From an uncultured Clostridia bacterium (GTDB lineage: Bacteria > Bacillota > Clostridia > TANB77 > CAG-508): a stretch of 23,133 nucleotides of DNA. Where the stretch lies: NCBI GenBank assembly GCA_934149155.1, contig CAKPDZ010000022.1, positions 1-23,133 of the forward strand, given 5' to 3'. The notes under the pieces were generated by a model. That model searched no databases and was not told where the DNA came from. It saw only the letters and a program-made list of their open reading frames with translations. The first letter of the stretch is position 1. Each line of letters begins with the position of its first letter. Below, piece after piece: positions 6,595 to 15,157 of this stretch. The translations under genes were made by a program, and so were the position numbers.

Positions 6595-7281
6595 ATGAAG
6601 AAAATCGGGTTTATAGGCGCCTATGATAAGACAGATGTAATCTTAAGTGTAGCAAAAGTTCTTACAATGGCAGAAAAACAAGTTTTAATAATAGATAATA
6701 CAATAACCCAAAAATGTAAATATGTAGTACCTGTTATAAACCCAACAAGAACATATATAACATCATATGAAGGAATTGATGTAGCAGTAGGGTTTGAAAG
6801 TTTTGAAAATCTAAAACAATATATAGGCTTAGATGAAAATGAAAACCTAGAATATGATTATGTAATAGTTGATACTGATAACTTTGAAGGTGTTGCAAAA
6901 TTTGGATTACAAGGATCTGACAAAGCATATTTTGTGACATCATTTGATATGTATTCTTTAAAAAAAGGTACTGAAATTTTAAAACAATTAGGAGTTCCAA
7001 CACATATAACAAGAATATTCTATTCTAAAGATATGTTAAAAGAAGAAGAAGAATACTTTGACTATTTAGTACTAGGAACAAAGGCAATATGGAATGAAGA
7101 AAAGGTATATTTCTTATTAGAAAATGGGGATTTACCAGCGATAATGGAAAACCAAAGAATTTCTAAAATAAAATTCAAGAATTTAAGTAATGAATACAAA
7201 GCAAATATTGCTTTTCTAATAAATGATATTGCCCCAGAAATAGGAAATAAAAAAATTAGAAATATAATAAAGAGTCTTTAA
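6595..7281 (+). CDS. Degenerate ParA/MinD-fold protein, TadZ/CpaE-like (first copy)
   Basis: This 228-residue protein has the outline of a ParA/MinD P-loop ATPase: a first beta strand KKIGFIGA, a strand-plus-Asp at residues 30-34 (VLIID), and a Walker-B-like YDYVIVDTD at 87-95. The loop where Walker A belongs (GAYDKTDV, 8-15) keeps KT but lacks the GKGGxGKT pattern, so ATP hydrolysis is doubtful. In Tad systems TadZ/CpaE proteins of this fold position the pilus, and some have an atypical Walker A. It precedes a second, less degenerate ParA-like gene by 25 bp, so the two may form a heterodimer. The start follows GAAAGGAAG. The fold is reasonably clear; the function is inferred from context. 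Confidence 0.68.
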   Translation: MKKIGFIGAYDKTDVILSVAKVLTMAEKQVLIIDNTITQKCKYVVPVINPTRTYITSYEGIDVAVGFESFENLKQYIGLDENENLEYDYVIVDTDNFEGVAKFGLQGSDKAYFVTSFDMYSLKKGTEILKQLGVPTHITRIFYSKDMLKEEEEYFDYLVLGTKAIWNEEKVYFLLENGDLPAIMENQRISKIKFKNLSNEYKANIAFLINDIAPEIGNKKIRNIIKSL

Positions 7282-7306
7282 AGAATTATTTAAAAGGAGT
7301 TAAAAA

Positions 7307-8173
7307 ATGCCAATTGTAACATTTTGGAATGATGATAGAGAACAATCTGGAAAAACCCTTACGTCAGTTGCAGTTGCAACACGTATGGCAATAGAACGTA
7401 ATTACAAAATTCTATTAGTTTCAACTAGTTTTCAAGACCCAACGATGAAAAATTGTTTCTGGGGAAATGAAACATCTAGGAACCTTAAATTATTTGGAGG
7501 AAAACTTAATAATATAGCTGTTGAAAATGGAATTGAAGGACTAGTAAAACTAATTACTGCTAACAAATTGACACCAGACGTTATTACAGATTATACAAAA
7601 GTTATTTTTAAAGGAAGATTAGAAGTTTTAAACGGATTTAATGGAATAAAAGATGCAGATGAAATGACTAATATTAAAACTTATGAAAAAATAGCAGAAG
7701 GATATGTAGATTTAATTAGAACAGCAAACCAATATTATGATATGGTGTTAGTTGACTTAGACAAAACAATATTTTCAGGATTAAGAGAAAAAATATTAGA
7801 AATATCAAATTTAAATGTAATGGTATTTTCACAAAAAAAAGAAAGTTTAGATAGATATATAAAATATAAAGAAAATGCTAGTAGTGGAGAATTAAACAAG
7901 CTAGTACCAGTCATTGGCAAATATATGGATCAATCAAAATATAACTTGAAAAATATTATGAAATATATAGGAGAGAGGAAAGAAATAAATGTAATTCCTT
8001 TTAATATGTTATATTTTGAAGCAGCAGAAGAAGCAATGGTAACAGATTTGCTTTTAAGGCTAAAAAATGTAAAAGACACATCAGACGAAAATTACATTTT
8101 TATGCAAGATGTGCTAAAGCTTATAGATAAAATTATAAAAAGATTGCAAGAATTGCAAATGAAAATGAGGTGA
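7307..8173 (+). CDS. ParA/MinD-fold ATPase, TadZ/CpaE-like (second copy)
   Basis: This 288-residue protein starts with a ParA-type strand and nucleotide-binding loop, VTFWNDDREQSGKTLTSVA, where SGKT (14-17) supplies the Walker A lysine and threonine. KILLVSTSFQD (34-44) occupies the Walker A' position, though the usual Asp is replaced. YYDMVLVDLDKT (143-154) is Walker B. The C-terminal third is Lys-rich and helical, ending MKMR. It is separated from the TadA-like ATPase start by only four bases, and that gene's ribosome binding site (GAGGTG) lies in its last codons. It probably localises or regulates the assembly machine, as TadZ/CpaE does in other Tad loci. Confidence is good for the fold and moderate for the role. 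Confidence 0.72.
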   Translation: MPIVTFWNDDREQSGKTLTSVAVATRMAIERNYKILLVSTSFQDPTMKNCFWGNETSRNLKLFGGKLNNIAVENGIEGLVKLITANKLTPDVITDYTKVIFKGRLEVLNGFNGIKDADEMTNIKTYEKIAEGYVDLIRTANQYYDMVLVDLDKTIFSGLREKILEISNLNVMVFSQKKESLDRYIKYKENASSGELNKLVPVIGKYMDQSKYNLKNIMKYIGERKEINVIPFNMLYFEAAEEAMVTDLLLRLKNVKDTSDENYIFMQDVLKLIDKIIKRLQELQMKMR

Positions 8174-8177
8174 AAAA

Positions 8178-10106
8178 ATGACACTAACTAATATACTATT
8201 AACAATAGTTGTTATAATACTTGCTGGGAGTGGTATAGCATATTTTATTAAGAAAAACAAAAATGCAGAAGTAGAGGAACAGATAGAAAAAGACGAGAAA
8301 ACTTATACACTAGACTCAATGAGAGATTATGTGAAAAAGAGATTAGATGAAATAACAAAAGTTAACTTATATGATATAGGTTTATCAGAAGAAGAATTAA
8401 AGCGTAGAAAGAACAAAAAGTATGCACTTAAAAAAGCGCTAAAAGGATGTACATATGGAGATGTAAATGATAAAAGATATGTTAAAGAACTTATATTTGA
8501 TTTATTATCAAAAGAATATGGTGTAAATGAAACAAATATCTCAAATTCAATACCATTTGATATGCCATCATTACTTACATCTCAAGATAAATTTGACATA
8601 TTAATATATGTATATAAAAAAGAATTTGGTTATGAAGCACTAACTCAATTAATAAAAAGATATAATTTAGCAACTTTAAAATATTTGGAAGGTGAAACAA
8701 AACCTAGTTATGTAATAACAGCTGACGAAATAGACCAAATATTTGAAAAAGAAAAAATTATATTATCATTCCAAGATAAACTAGAAGTTTTAGTACAAAG
8801 AATATATCAACATTATAAAGGATATAGTTCAATAGATGAAATAAGAGATATGAATATAGATGGTGTATCTGGTGGTGTGTCTGGTTTACCAGAAAGTTTC
8901 TTAAGCCAAGTTGCACAAACAGATGGAGATTACCTAGACCAAGTTGCTGAACACAAAGTTCCAAGAGCATGTGACAGTATATGGATATTCTTCCAAGGTA
9001 AATCAATTCGTCTAGCATTCTTATCATTTGGAACAGAATCTGAACTAAAAAGAGTTTGTCAGAATATTTATAAATACAATAACCCAGGACAGTTATCTGA
9101 TACAAATGGTTATAAAATTAATGAAATGAAAGATGGATCTCGTGTTGTTGTAGTAAGACCATCAATGTCAGAAACATGGGCATTCTTCGTAAGAAAGTTC
9201 GACGTTAAAAGAGCAACAGTTGAACAATGGACAGGAGATATGCCAGGAAATGATAAAGTAATAGATTTATTAAAATTCCTAGTAAAAGGAGCAAGAATTA
9301 CATCAATCACTGGTGAACAGGGTTGTGGTAAAACAACACTACTTATGGGTATGATTGAAAATATATATGAAACAATGAACTTGCGTATTACAGAAACTGC
9401 TTTCGAGTTGCACTTAAGAAAAGTTTATCCAACAAGAAACATTTTATCAATGCGTGAGACAGACACAATATCTGGACAAGAGTGTTTGGACGTACAGAAA
9501 AAAACTGATGGTTCTGTAAACATCATAGGTGAGGTTGCAACTGACCCCGTAGCATCTTGGATGATTCAATCTGCACAGGTTGCATCTAAATTCACATTAT
9601 TTACTCACCATGCTAAAACATTCCCAGACTTAGTAACAGCTCTACGTAACTCAATGTTAAGAGCAGGAGTATTTAAAAATGAAAAAACAGCAGAAGAGCA
9701 GGTAGTACAAGTATTAAACTTTGATATACATCTACAAAAAGACTTTAGAGGTAGAAGATATATAGAAAGAGTAACAGAATGTATTCCAGTAGTTGACAAA
9801 AAAAGATATGACCATGACTACAAAGGTGAAAAAACTATGGATGGAAAAGTTCAAAAATTCTTCGAAAATGCAACAACATATTTTTCAAAGATAACAGAAC
9901 AAAATTTATATAGATATCAAAATGTATTAGAATATGTTGACGGAGAATATCAAATAACAAATAAGATAACAGACAAAAATTTAGCTGAAATGAGAGCTAA
10001 TATGGATGAATCTGACCTAGAAGAATTCGACAATTTTGTTGAAAAATATTGGGGAGATGAAATGAAAAAAACAAGAAAAACAAGAGTTGCTAAAACACAA
10101 GAGTAA
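8178..10106 (+). CDS. TadA/CpaF-like type II/IV secretion ATPase, membrane-tethered
   Basis: This 642-residue protein is the likely assembly motor. Walker A is GEQGCGKTT (379-387), the Walker-B-like strand is SVNIIGEVATD (446-456), and a His box FTHHAKT (475-481) follows, as in the PilT/VirB11/TadA superfamily. The N-terminal half (about 40-350) contains the helical and PAS-like N-domain region. Two features are unusual. Residues 5-23 form a hydrophobic helix followed by KKNKN, so the ATPase appears anchored in the membrane, whereas TadA/CpaF proteins are normally cytosolic. In addition, the usual GE-x-R after Walker B is GEVATD, lacking the conserved Arg. The C-terminal 120 residues are a charged extension ending in Lys/Arg/Thr. 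It sits between the ParA pair and the fused platform protein. Confidence 0.85.
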   Translation: MTLTNILLTIVVIILAGSGIAYFIKKNKNAEVEEQIEKDEKTYTLDSMRDYVKKRLDEITKVNLYDIGLSEEELKRRKNKKYALKKALKGCTYGDVNDKRYVKELIFDLLSKEYGVNETNISNSIPFDMPSLLTSQDKFDILIYVYKKEFGYEALTQLIKRYNLATLKYLEGETKPSYVITADEIDQIFEKEKIILSFQDKLEVLVQRIYQHYKGYSSIDEIRDMNIDGVSGGVSGLPESFLSQVAQTDGDYLDQVAEHKVPRACDSIWIFFQGKSIRLAFLSFGTESELKRVCQNIYKYNNPGQLSDTNGYKINEMKDGSRVVVVRPSMSETWAFFVRKFDVKRATVEQWTGDMPGNDKVIDLLKFLVKGARITSITGEQGCGKTTLLMGMIENIYETMNLRITETAFELHLRKVYPTRNILSMRETDTISGQECLDVQKKTDGSVNIIGEVATDPVASWMIQSAQVASKFTLFTHHAKTFPDLVTALRNSMLRAGVFKNEKTAEEQVVQVLNFDIHLQKDFRGRRYIERVTECIPVVDKKRYDHDYKGEKTMDGKVQKFFENATTYFSKITEQNLYRYQNVLEYVDGEYQITNKITDKNLAEMRANMDESDLEEFDNFVEKYWGDEMKKTRKTRVAKTQE

Positions 10107-10133
10107 TAAAAACACAGGAGGTGTTCTTAGAAC

Positions 10134-12203
10134 ATGAGTACAGAGATGCTAAGATATATAATGATTATCACTGTAGTATTATTTGTGGGAATCATTATAG
10201 CATATTTTATCTTAAGAAAGATAATGGGTAAATCAGAATATGCAAAAATGAAAAAATTACAAGAGGGGACTAAAGCAGAAGGATTTTCATTAGACATTAT
10301 GTATCAAAAAATATATATTAGGCTTATTAGGACACCTTTTCTAAAAAGATATTTATTCAAGCTAAGAAGAAGACTAGAAATAGTTAATATAGATGATGAA
10401 TATACTACAAGAAAAGAAACTGCAAAAATAATGACTAGAGCTATTGGAATATTTTTACTAATAGCATTACTGACAATTATAATAACTCATAATAACTGGT
10501 TATTAATGATGATATTATTAATTTTTGAATTATTCGTTGTAGATACAATGGTGCAAGGAATGGTAGACAAAATTGATAATAATTTATTAAAAGAACAAAT
10601 AGACTTTTTTGCAGAAATAAGACATGCATACCATGAATACAACATGGTAGAGGAAGCAATATATCAGGTATCATTAGATGATGAAAAAAATGTTTCTAAA
10701 CAAGGTGAAAAGATTTATGAAATATTATGCTCAGATGATCCTGAAACAGAATTAGAAAAATATTATGATGTAGCTCCAAATGATTATTTAAAAGAATTTG
10801 CAGGTATATCATATTTAACACAAGAATTTGGAGATAGAAAAGGAGATGATGGATCTTCTTTATATCTAAAAAATGTTGACAATATAACACAAGAAATGCA
10901 ATTAGAAATCTTAAAAAGAGATAAATTGAATTATGTATTCCAAAGTTTGGCATTTATCTCAATTGCACCAGTCCTTATGATAGAACCATTAAAATCATGG
11001 GCAGTATCAAATTTTGCTTTTACATCAGAATTTTATAATGGAAAATTAGGATTAATAGCACAAATACTAATAGTACTATTAACAGTAGTTTCTTACATAT
11101 TAACTAGAAAATTAAAAGATAATGGTGGAGTTCAAGTTGCCATTGATCACAATGACCATCCTTGGCAAGAAAAAGTATATAAAATACCAGTATTAAAACA
11201 AATAATAAATTGTTTTGTACCAAAGCCAGGTTCAAAAGACTATAGAAAAATGCAGACATTGATGAAAGAGGCAGCGTCAAAAGCAAAAATGGAATGGATA
11301 TATATAAATAGATTATTATTAGCAATTGTAACATTTGTATGTTCAATAATATTCTTTATAATACTGCATAAAGTAGCAATAAACTATATATATACCAATC
11401 CAACAACAAGACAAACTGTAATTGGAGCATTGTCAGAAGCTAACCAGAAAAAAGCAGAAAATTTGACAGAGCAAGATAATTATTTTTTAGATAGATTAAA
11501 AGGTAACTTGAAAATAACTCAGTCAAGAGTAGAAAGAGAAATGGTTAATTCACCATATTATGATGATGACGATGAAAATTTAGAAACTGACGCTGAAAGA
11601 ATAATGAAAAAACTGAAAATTGTAAATTCAGAGCAGATGCAATGGTTTGAAGTTTTACTAGCATGTGGATTTACATTAATTGGATATATGGCTCCAGTAT
11701 GGATGATGTATTTCCAAAAATTCATGAGAAAACTTGAAATGGAAAATGAGGTAATGCAGTTCCAAACAATTATATTAATGCTTATGAAGATTGAAAGAAT
11801 AAATGTAGAAATGATTTTGGAATGGCTAGAACGTTATGCTAACATATTTAAAGAACCAATATCTAGATGTGTTAACAACTATGAAGCTGGTGCATGGGAA
11901 GCATTAGAAGAACTTAAAAATTCTATAACAAATCAAGATATGATAAGAATTGTAGAGAGTTTACAAGCAGCAGTAGAGAAAATTCCTATTAGAGAAGCTT
12001 TTGATGAATTAGATGCAGATAGAGATTATCACCAAGAAAAGAGAAAAGATACTAATGAGCAATTAGTATCAAGAAAAGGATTGATAGGTAAAGGTGTAGG
12101 TTTTGCACCAATGGTTTGCTTATTTGTTGGATACTTAATAATACCATTAGTTGTAATAGGTTTAACAACTATGACAACAACATTTAGTCAATTAAGTGCT
12201 TAA
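10134..12203 (+). CDS. Fused TadB-TadC-like platform protein (two T2SSF-type halves)
   Basis: This 689-residue integral membrane protein would be the inner-membrane platform on which the TadA-like motor works. TM-like segments lie at about 8-30, 102-118, 120-140, 265-285, 306-327, 385-415, 505-530 and 655-685. Two cytosolic helical regions resemble T2SSF domains. One is around 150-260 (EQIDFFAEIRHAYHEYNMVEEAIYQ) and the other around 540-640 (MQFQTIILMLMKIERINVEMIL, then an ALEEL and REAFDEL helix pair). Each T2SSF region is followed by a hydrophobic helix pair or hairpin. Tad loci normally carry two separate genes, tadB and tadC; here the content of both appears in one chain. AGGAGGTG lies upstream of ATG 10134. 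The platform role is well supported by content and position; the fusion reading is inferred from length and internal repetition. Confidence 0.8.
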   Translation: MSTEMLRYIMIITVVLFVGIIIAYFILRKIMGKSEYAKMKKLQEGTKAEGFSLDIMYQKIYIRLIRTPFLKRYLFKLRRRLEIVNIDDEYTTRKETAKIMTRAIGIFLLIALLTIIITHNNWLLMMILLIFELFVVDTMVQGMVDKIDNNLLKEQIDFFAEIRHAYHEYNMVEEAIYQVSLDDEKNVSKQGEKIYEILCSDDPETELEKYYDVAPNDYLKEFAGISYLTQEFGDRKGDDGSSLYLKNVDNITQEMQLEILKRDKLNYVFQSLAFISIAPVLMIEPLKSWAVSNFAFTSEFYNGKLGLIAQILIVLLTVVSYILTRKLKDNGGVQVAIDHNDHPWQEKVYKIPVLKQIINCFVPKPGSKDYRKMQTLMKEAASKAKMEWIYINRLLLAIVTFVCSIIFFIILHKVAINYIYTNPTTRQTVIGALSEANQKKAENLTEQDNYFLDRLKGNLKITQSRVEREMVNSPYYDDDDENLETDAERIMKKLKIVNSEQMQWFEVLLACGFTLIGYMAPVWMMYFQKFMRKLEMENEVMQFQTIILMLMKIERINVEMILEWLERYANIFKEPISRCVNNYEAGAWEALEELKNSITNQDMIRIVESLQAAVEKIPIREAFDELDADRDYHQEKRKDTNEQLVSRKGLIGKGVGFAPMVCLFVGYLIIPLVVIGLTTMTTTFSQLSA

Positions 12204-12222
12204 ACAAACATGGAGGTTTTAA

Positions 12223-12969
12223 ATGGAAAATGTAACTAAAGCATTAATTATGGCAGCAGGAATATTATTATCGATAATGATTTTATCATTGTTAGTGATA
12301 TTCGGAAGTAGATTATCAGGATATTTTTCACAAGAACATGACTCAAAGATTATAGAGCAAGATACAAAATTTAATGCACAATTTGAAAATTATAATCAAG
12401 AAACAATAAGAGGAAATGAACTTATGTCTGTAATGAATAAAGTTGTTAATTATAATACAGAAATAGCGGATACAGAAAAATATGAGAAGGTTATAATGTC
12501 TGTTGATTTTAAAGGAAAACAAGATAGTTTTAAATATAATTCTTCTGATACTAGTATATTTAGTGGAAAAGTAGGTAGTGATGGAAGTTTAAAAAATACT
12601 CAAGCCTCAGACAATAATTTGAGTAAAATTACATCAATGCCTACAGAATTACCTAATCAAGCAGGAGTAGAAGAAACTCAATTACAAAGATTAGCAGCAG
12701 AATTACAAAATATTGATATAAATACGTCTGAATCTGGCAAAGTAGAGCAAAGAGATAAAAAGCTTAAAAGTATTTTAGGCAGAGTTCCTAATTCTACAGA
12801 AATAACAAACATAATTAAAATTACAAAACAATACTATCAATATACACAACTGAAAAGAGCGATGTTTACATGTAAATCAGTAGGACACAATACAAATCAA
12901 ACAGGAGCTAGAGTAAATTCAATAACATTTGAAATTGTAGTAGAAAATGGTAATGTAAAGTTTGAGTAA
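12223..12969 (+). CDS. MEN-type pilin-like single-TM protein (1)
   Basis: This 248-residue protein begins MENVTKALIMAAGI and has one hydrophobic helix from about residue 7 to 28, like the N-terminal helix of a type IV or Tad pilin, but with no charged leader before it. After the helix comes a conserved block shared with its neighbours: FNxxFxxY (50-57), RGNEL (63-67) and a Val/Asn-rich helix ending near residue 78. The rest is a polar region with a Ser/Thr/Asn-rich middle and a C-terminal strand ending SITFEIVVENG. The gene has GGAGGT upstream and follows the platform gene by 19 bases. It is the longest member of the set, so it may be a minor or tip subunit. Pilin-like identity is inferred from topology and context. 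Confidence 0.75.
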   Translation: MENVTKALIMAAGILLSIMILSLLVIFGSRLSGYFSQEHDSKIIEQDTKFNAQFENYNQETIRGNELMSVMNKVVNYNTEIADTEKYEKVIMSVDFKGKQDSFKYNSSDTSIFSGKVGSDGSLKNTQASDNNLSKITSMPTELPNQAGVEETQLQRLAAELQNIDINTSESGKVEQRDKKLKSILGRVPNSTEITNIIKITKQYYQYTQLKRAMFTCKSVGHNTNQTGARVNSITFEIVVENGNVKFE

Positions 12970-12986
12970 ATGAAAGGAATGTATAT

Positions 12987-13478
12987 ATGGAAAACGCTGC
13001 TAGAGCCTTGTATATATCTGCAGGAGTATTAATTGCAGTAATGATTTTATCATTAGCAGGAGTTTTATATTCTAGTATGCAAGGATATGTACAAGAATCA
13101 AATAATGAAATAAAACAAAACAATATTAGTGGTTTTAATACAAAATATCTTAACTATGTTAACTATACAGGTGGAACACAACAATTTGAGTTAACAATAC
13201 AAGATGTTGTTACAGTTGCAAGTTCTGCATATGAAAACAATAGTAAGTATGAAGTAGATACATCACAATGGAGTGCTGGTCCTGATGCTTTGTATGTGCA
13301 AGTGAATTTGGGAACAAGTAGAATAGATCAAACCATAAATGACAAGAATGCTGAAAATAATATGATCAATTTATTAGAAAAAAACAAAGAAAAAAAGTAT
13401 AAATGTGAATCAAGTGATGTCTTAATTAGTCAATCAAGTGGTCAAGTTTATAGTATAAGTTTTTCAGCAATAAATTGA
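12987..13478 (+). CDS. MEN-type pilin-like single-TM protein (2)
   Basis: This 163-residue paralog starts MENAARALYISAGVLIA, with one helix at about 7-28. It shares the FNxxYxxY block (50-57), but the RG segment is replaced by QFELTIQDVVTVASSAYENN, a variant in which the conserved helix is DVVTVAS. The C-terminus (VYSISFSAIN) is a short beta strand like that ending the other members. The start is ATG 12987 with a modest AAAGGAA site; the gene lies 17 bases after the first paralog. No leader peptide or Cys pair is seen at the N-terminus. Confidence 0.74.
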   Translation: MENAARALYISAGVLIAVMILSLAGVLYSSMQGYVQESNNEIKQNNISGFNTKYLNYVNYTGGTQQFELTIQDVVTVASSAYENNSKYEVDTSQWSAGPDALYVQVNLGTSRIDQTINDKNAENNMINLLEKNKEKKYKCESSDVLISQSSGQVYSISFSAIN

Positions 13479-13484
13479 AAAAAG

Positions 13485-13513
13485 TTGCAATTTAATATAT
13501 TAAGTGTTATAAT
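13485..13513 (+). promoter_or_regulatory. Possible internal promoter before the third pilin-like gene
   Basis: TTGCAA (13485-13490) and TATAAT (13508-13513) are separated by exactly 17 bases. However, transcription would begin near 13520, only about five bases before ATG 13525, so the message would be almost leaderless and would exclude the GAGGT that overlaps the -10 edge. It could be real or a chance match in AT-rich sequence. Confidence 0.35.
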
Positions 13514-13524
13514 GAGGTAAAAAG

Positions 13525-13959
13525 ATGAAAAAAGGATTTATATGTTTTTCAATAGTAGTTATAATTGTAGCAATAGTAGGATATAGATATATTTCTTATA
13601 AAAATGAGGTTAAAACAATTGAAAGCGAAAATACAGATTTTGATAAATATAAAGACCAAGAAGTATATGGTTTAGAGGTTGCTTCGATGATTAACAAAGC
13701 AATTGATAAAAATACAAAAAATAAGATAGAAAAAGACGAACAAGGCAATTTTATACAAAATGACGAAAATTCTATTGAAATAGAAATATATATGACAGAT
13801 AATGAAACTACATATAAAATGGAAACAATCTATAATGGTGGGACAGAACAATTTGTTCAATATTATAGAGATATAAAATTTAAATGTTCAAAAGTAGAAT
13901 ATCATAAAAAAACAGGCAGAATAAAATATATACTATTTGAACAACAAGAAAACAGTTAA
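13525..13959 (+). CDS. Divergent pilin-like single-TM protein (3)
   Basis: This 144-residue protein sits inside the pilin array but begins MKKGFICFSIVVIIVAI, a Lys-Lys-Gly start followed directly by a hydrophobic helix (5-20), rather than MEN. After the helix it retains the array's signature in short form: FDKY (39-42), GLEVASMI (49-56) and NKAIDKN. The rest is acidic and Lys-rich, with a final strand IKYILFEQQENS. The MKKG sequence leaves room for a prepilin-like G/F cut (KKG|FICFS), although the expected Glu at +5 is missing. The ribosome binding site is GAGGT. It is probably a minor subunit derived from the same ancestor. Confidence 0.68.
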   Translation: MKKGFICFSIVVIIVAIVGYRYISYKNEVKTIESENTDFDKYKDQEVYGLEVASMINKAIDKNTKNKIEKDEQGNFIQNDENSIEIEIYMTDNETTYKMETIYNGGTEQFVQYYRDIKFKCSKVEYHKKTGRIKYILFEQQENS

Positions 13960-13965
13960 TAAAGT

Positions 13966-13995
13966 TCGGTAAGTTATTGAAATAATGCCGATTTT
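13966..13995 (+). terminator. Possible attenuator hairpin before the fourth pilin-like gene
   Basis: The sequence tcggta-ag-ttat, a four-base loop and ataa-tgccga (one G-T pair and a two-base bulge) can form an imperfect stem and is followed by TTTT. It lies between the third and fourth pilin-like genes. It could partly terminate transcription or mark a processing point that separates expression of the subunits. Confidence 0.35.
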
Positions 13996-14030
13996 GAAAT
14001 AAACAAAAGTTAATAAAGGAGGGAGAAACT

Positions 14031-14429
14031 ATGGAGAATGCAACAAAAGCACTATTAATTGCAGCAGCAATTTTAGTAGCAATTTTAATTATATCTTTAG
14101 GATTAGCTGTATATAATAAAGCAGCAAATGCTACAGATTCAGCTGATTTATCACAAGCTCAAGTACAAGCTTTTAATGAAAAGTTTTTAAAATATGAGGG
14201 TACAAATAAGAGAGGTTCAGAAGTTAATGCTTTATTAGAAACAGTATTAAATCATAATATGACAACAGCAGATGAATCACAACAAATAGAAGTAACAGGA
14301 ACTGTGACACTTGCAAAAGATGCAACATCAATAACATCTAGAGCAGCAACAAGTAAGTTATATTCAGTAACATGTACTAGAGGATCTGATGGACTTGTAA
14401 ATGCAATTGCAATTAGTGGCGGTAATTAA
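14031..14429 (+). CDS. MEN-type pilin-like single-TM protein (4), candidate major subunit
   Basis: At 132 residues this is the smallest of the MEN-type proteins and the most pilin-like. It starts MENATKALLIAAAILVAIL, with an Ala/Leu/Ile helix at 6-28, then FNEKFLKY (48-55), RGSEVNALLETVLNHN (61-76), and a compact domain of about 55 residues ending in a strand (VNAIAISGGN). It has the best ribosome binding site of the array (AAAGGAGGGAG), which together with its small size and Ala-rich helix suggests the abundant structural subunit. That is inferred, not shown. No leader peptide is present and no prepilin peptidase gene is seen in the window. Confidence 0.76.
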   Translation: MENATKALLIAAAILVAILIISLGLAVYNKAANATDSADLSQAQVQAFNEKFLKYEGTNKRGSEVNALLETVLNHNMTTADESQQIEVTGTVTLAKDATSITSRAATSKLYSVTCTRGSDGLVNAIAISGGN

Positions 14430-14476
14430 GGATTAGGTTTATAATAAAAGTAAAATAAAAGAAAGGAGATATACTT

Positions 14477-15148
14477 ATGGAAAATGCAGTAGAAGCTTTT
14501 AAGATTGCAGGATCAGTAATATTGTTTGTAATTGCATTATCCTTGAGTATATCTTCTTTGTCTACAGCAAATACAGCAGTAAGCGAAATAACCACAATGT
14601 ATGATAAAGAAGCTAATTATACTTATATAAAACCATCATCTAATTTATCTAGAGTAGTAGGAATAGATGCAATAATACCAACAATGTATAATGCATATGA
14701 AGAAAATATTAAAATAGTTTTACTAGATGCAAATGGACAGCCACTTCCAATATATTATAAGACAAATCAATATGGAAGCAGAGTAGATTCTGATGGAAAA
14801 CCAGTATCAAAAACTAGTTCAGAAGCTGTTAAAGTTAATTGCATTGACCTTTCTGAAGAAGGATTTAGTGCAACTGCAGATGCTGCTACAAATCATTTAA
14901 GTATGATATTAGCAGGACCTACTAAATGGGAAAATCAGTGGAAAAATTCTGATGCCGAAAATAAAGAAGAAATGCTAGATATGTTAGATGAAAAAAAATA
15001 TGGAAATCAATTTATGGATGAATATTCTGGTGGATTCTACGAATATTTAGCAAAACATACTTTTTCTGAACAATTAGGACAATACTATCAAGGAAGTGAC
15101 TCAACAAAAATTAAGAAAAAAGTAATTGTATACAAATTAATTAATTAA
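14477..15148 (+). CDS. MEN-type pilin-like single-TM protein (5)
   Basis: This 223-residue paralog starts MENAVEAFKIAGSVILFVIALSL, with a helix at about 8-29. The usual FN-Y block is replaced by TTMYDKEANYTYI, and the later helix reads VVGIDAIIPTMYNAYEEN, comparable in position to the RG-x-E segment of the others. The C-terminal domain is larger, with an amphipathic region (MLDMLDEKKYG) and a Tyr-rich stretch (FYEYLAKHTF), ending KVIVYKLIN. Its ribosome binding site is GAAAGGAGAT. It is separated by only nine bases from the next gene. It could be a minor pilin or an assembly initiator. Confidence 0.72.
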   Translation: MENAVEAFKIAGSVILFVIALSLSISSLSTANTAVSEITTMYDKEANYTYIKPSSNLSRVVGIDAIIPTMYNAYEENIKIVLLDANGQPLPIYYKTNQYGSRVDSDGKPVSKTSSEAVKVNCIDLSEEGFSATADAATNHLSMILAGPTKWENQWKNSDAENKEEMLDMLDEKKYGNQFMDEYSGGFYEYLAKHTFSEQLGQYYQGSDSTKIKKKVIVYKLIN

Positions 15149-15157
15149 GGAGAAAAC

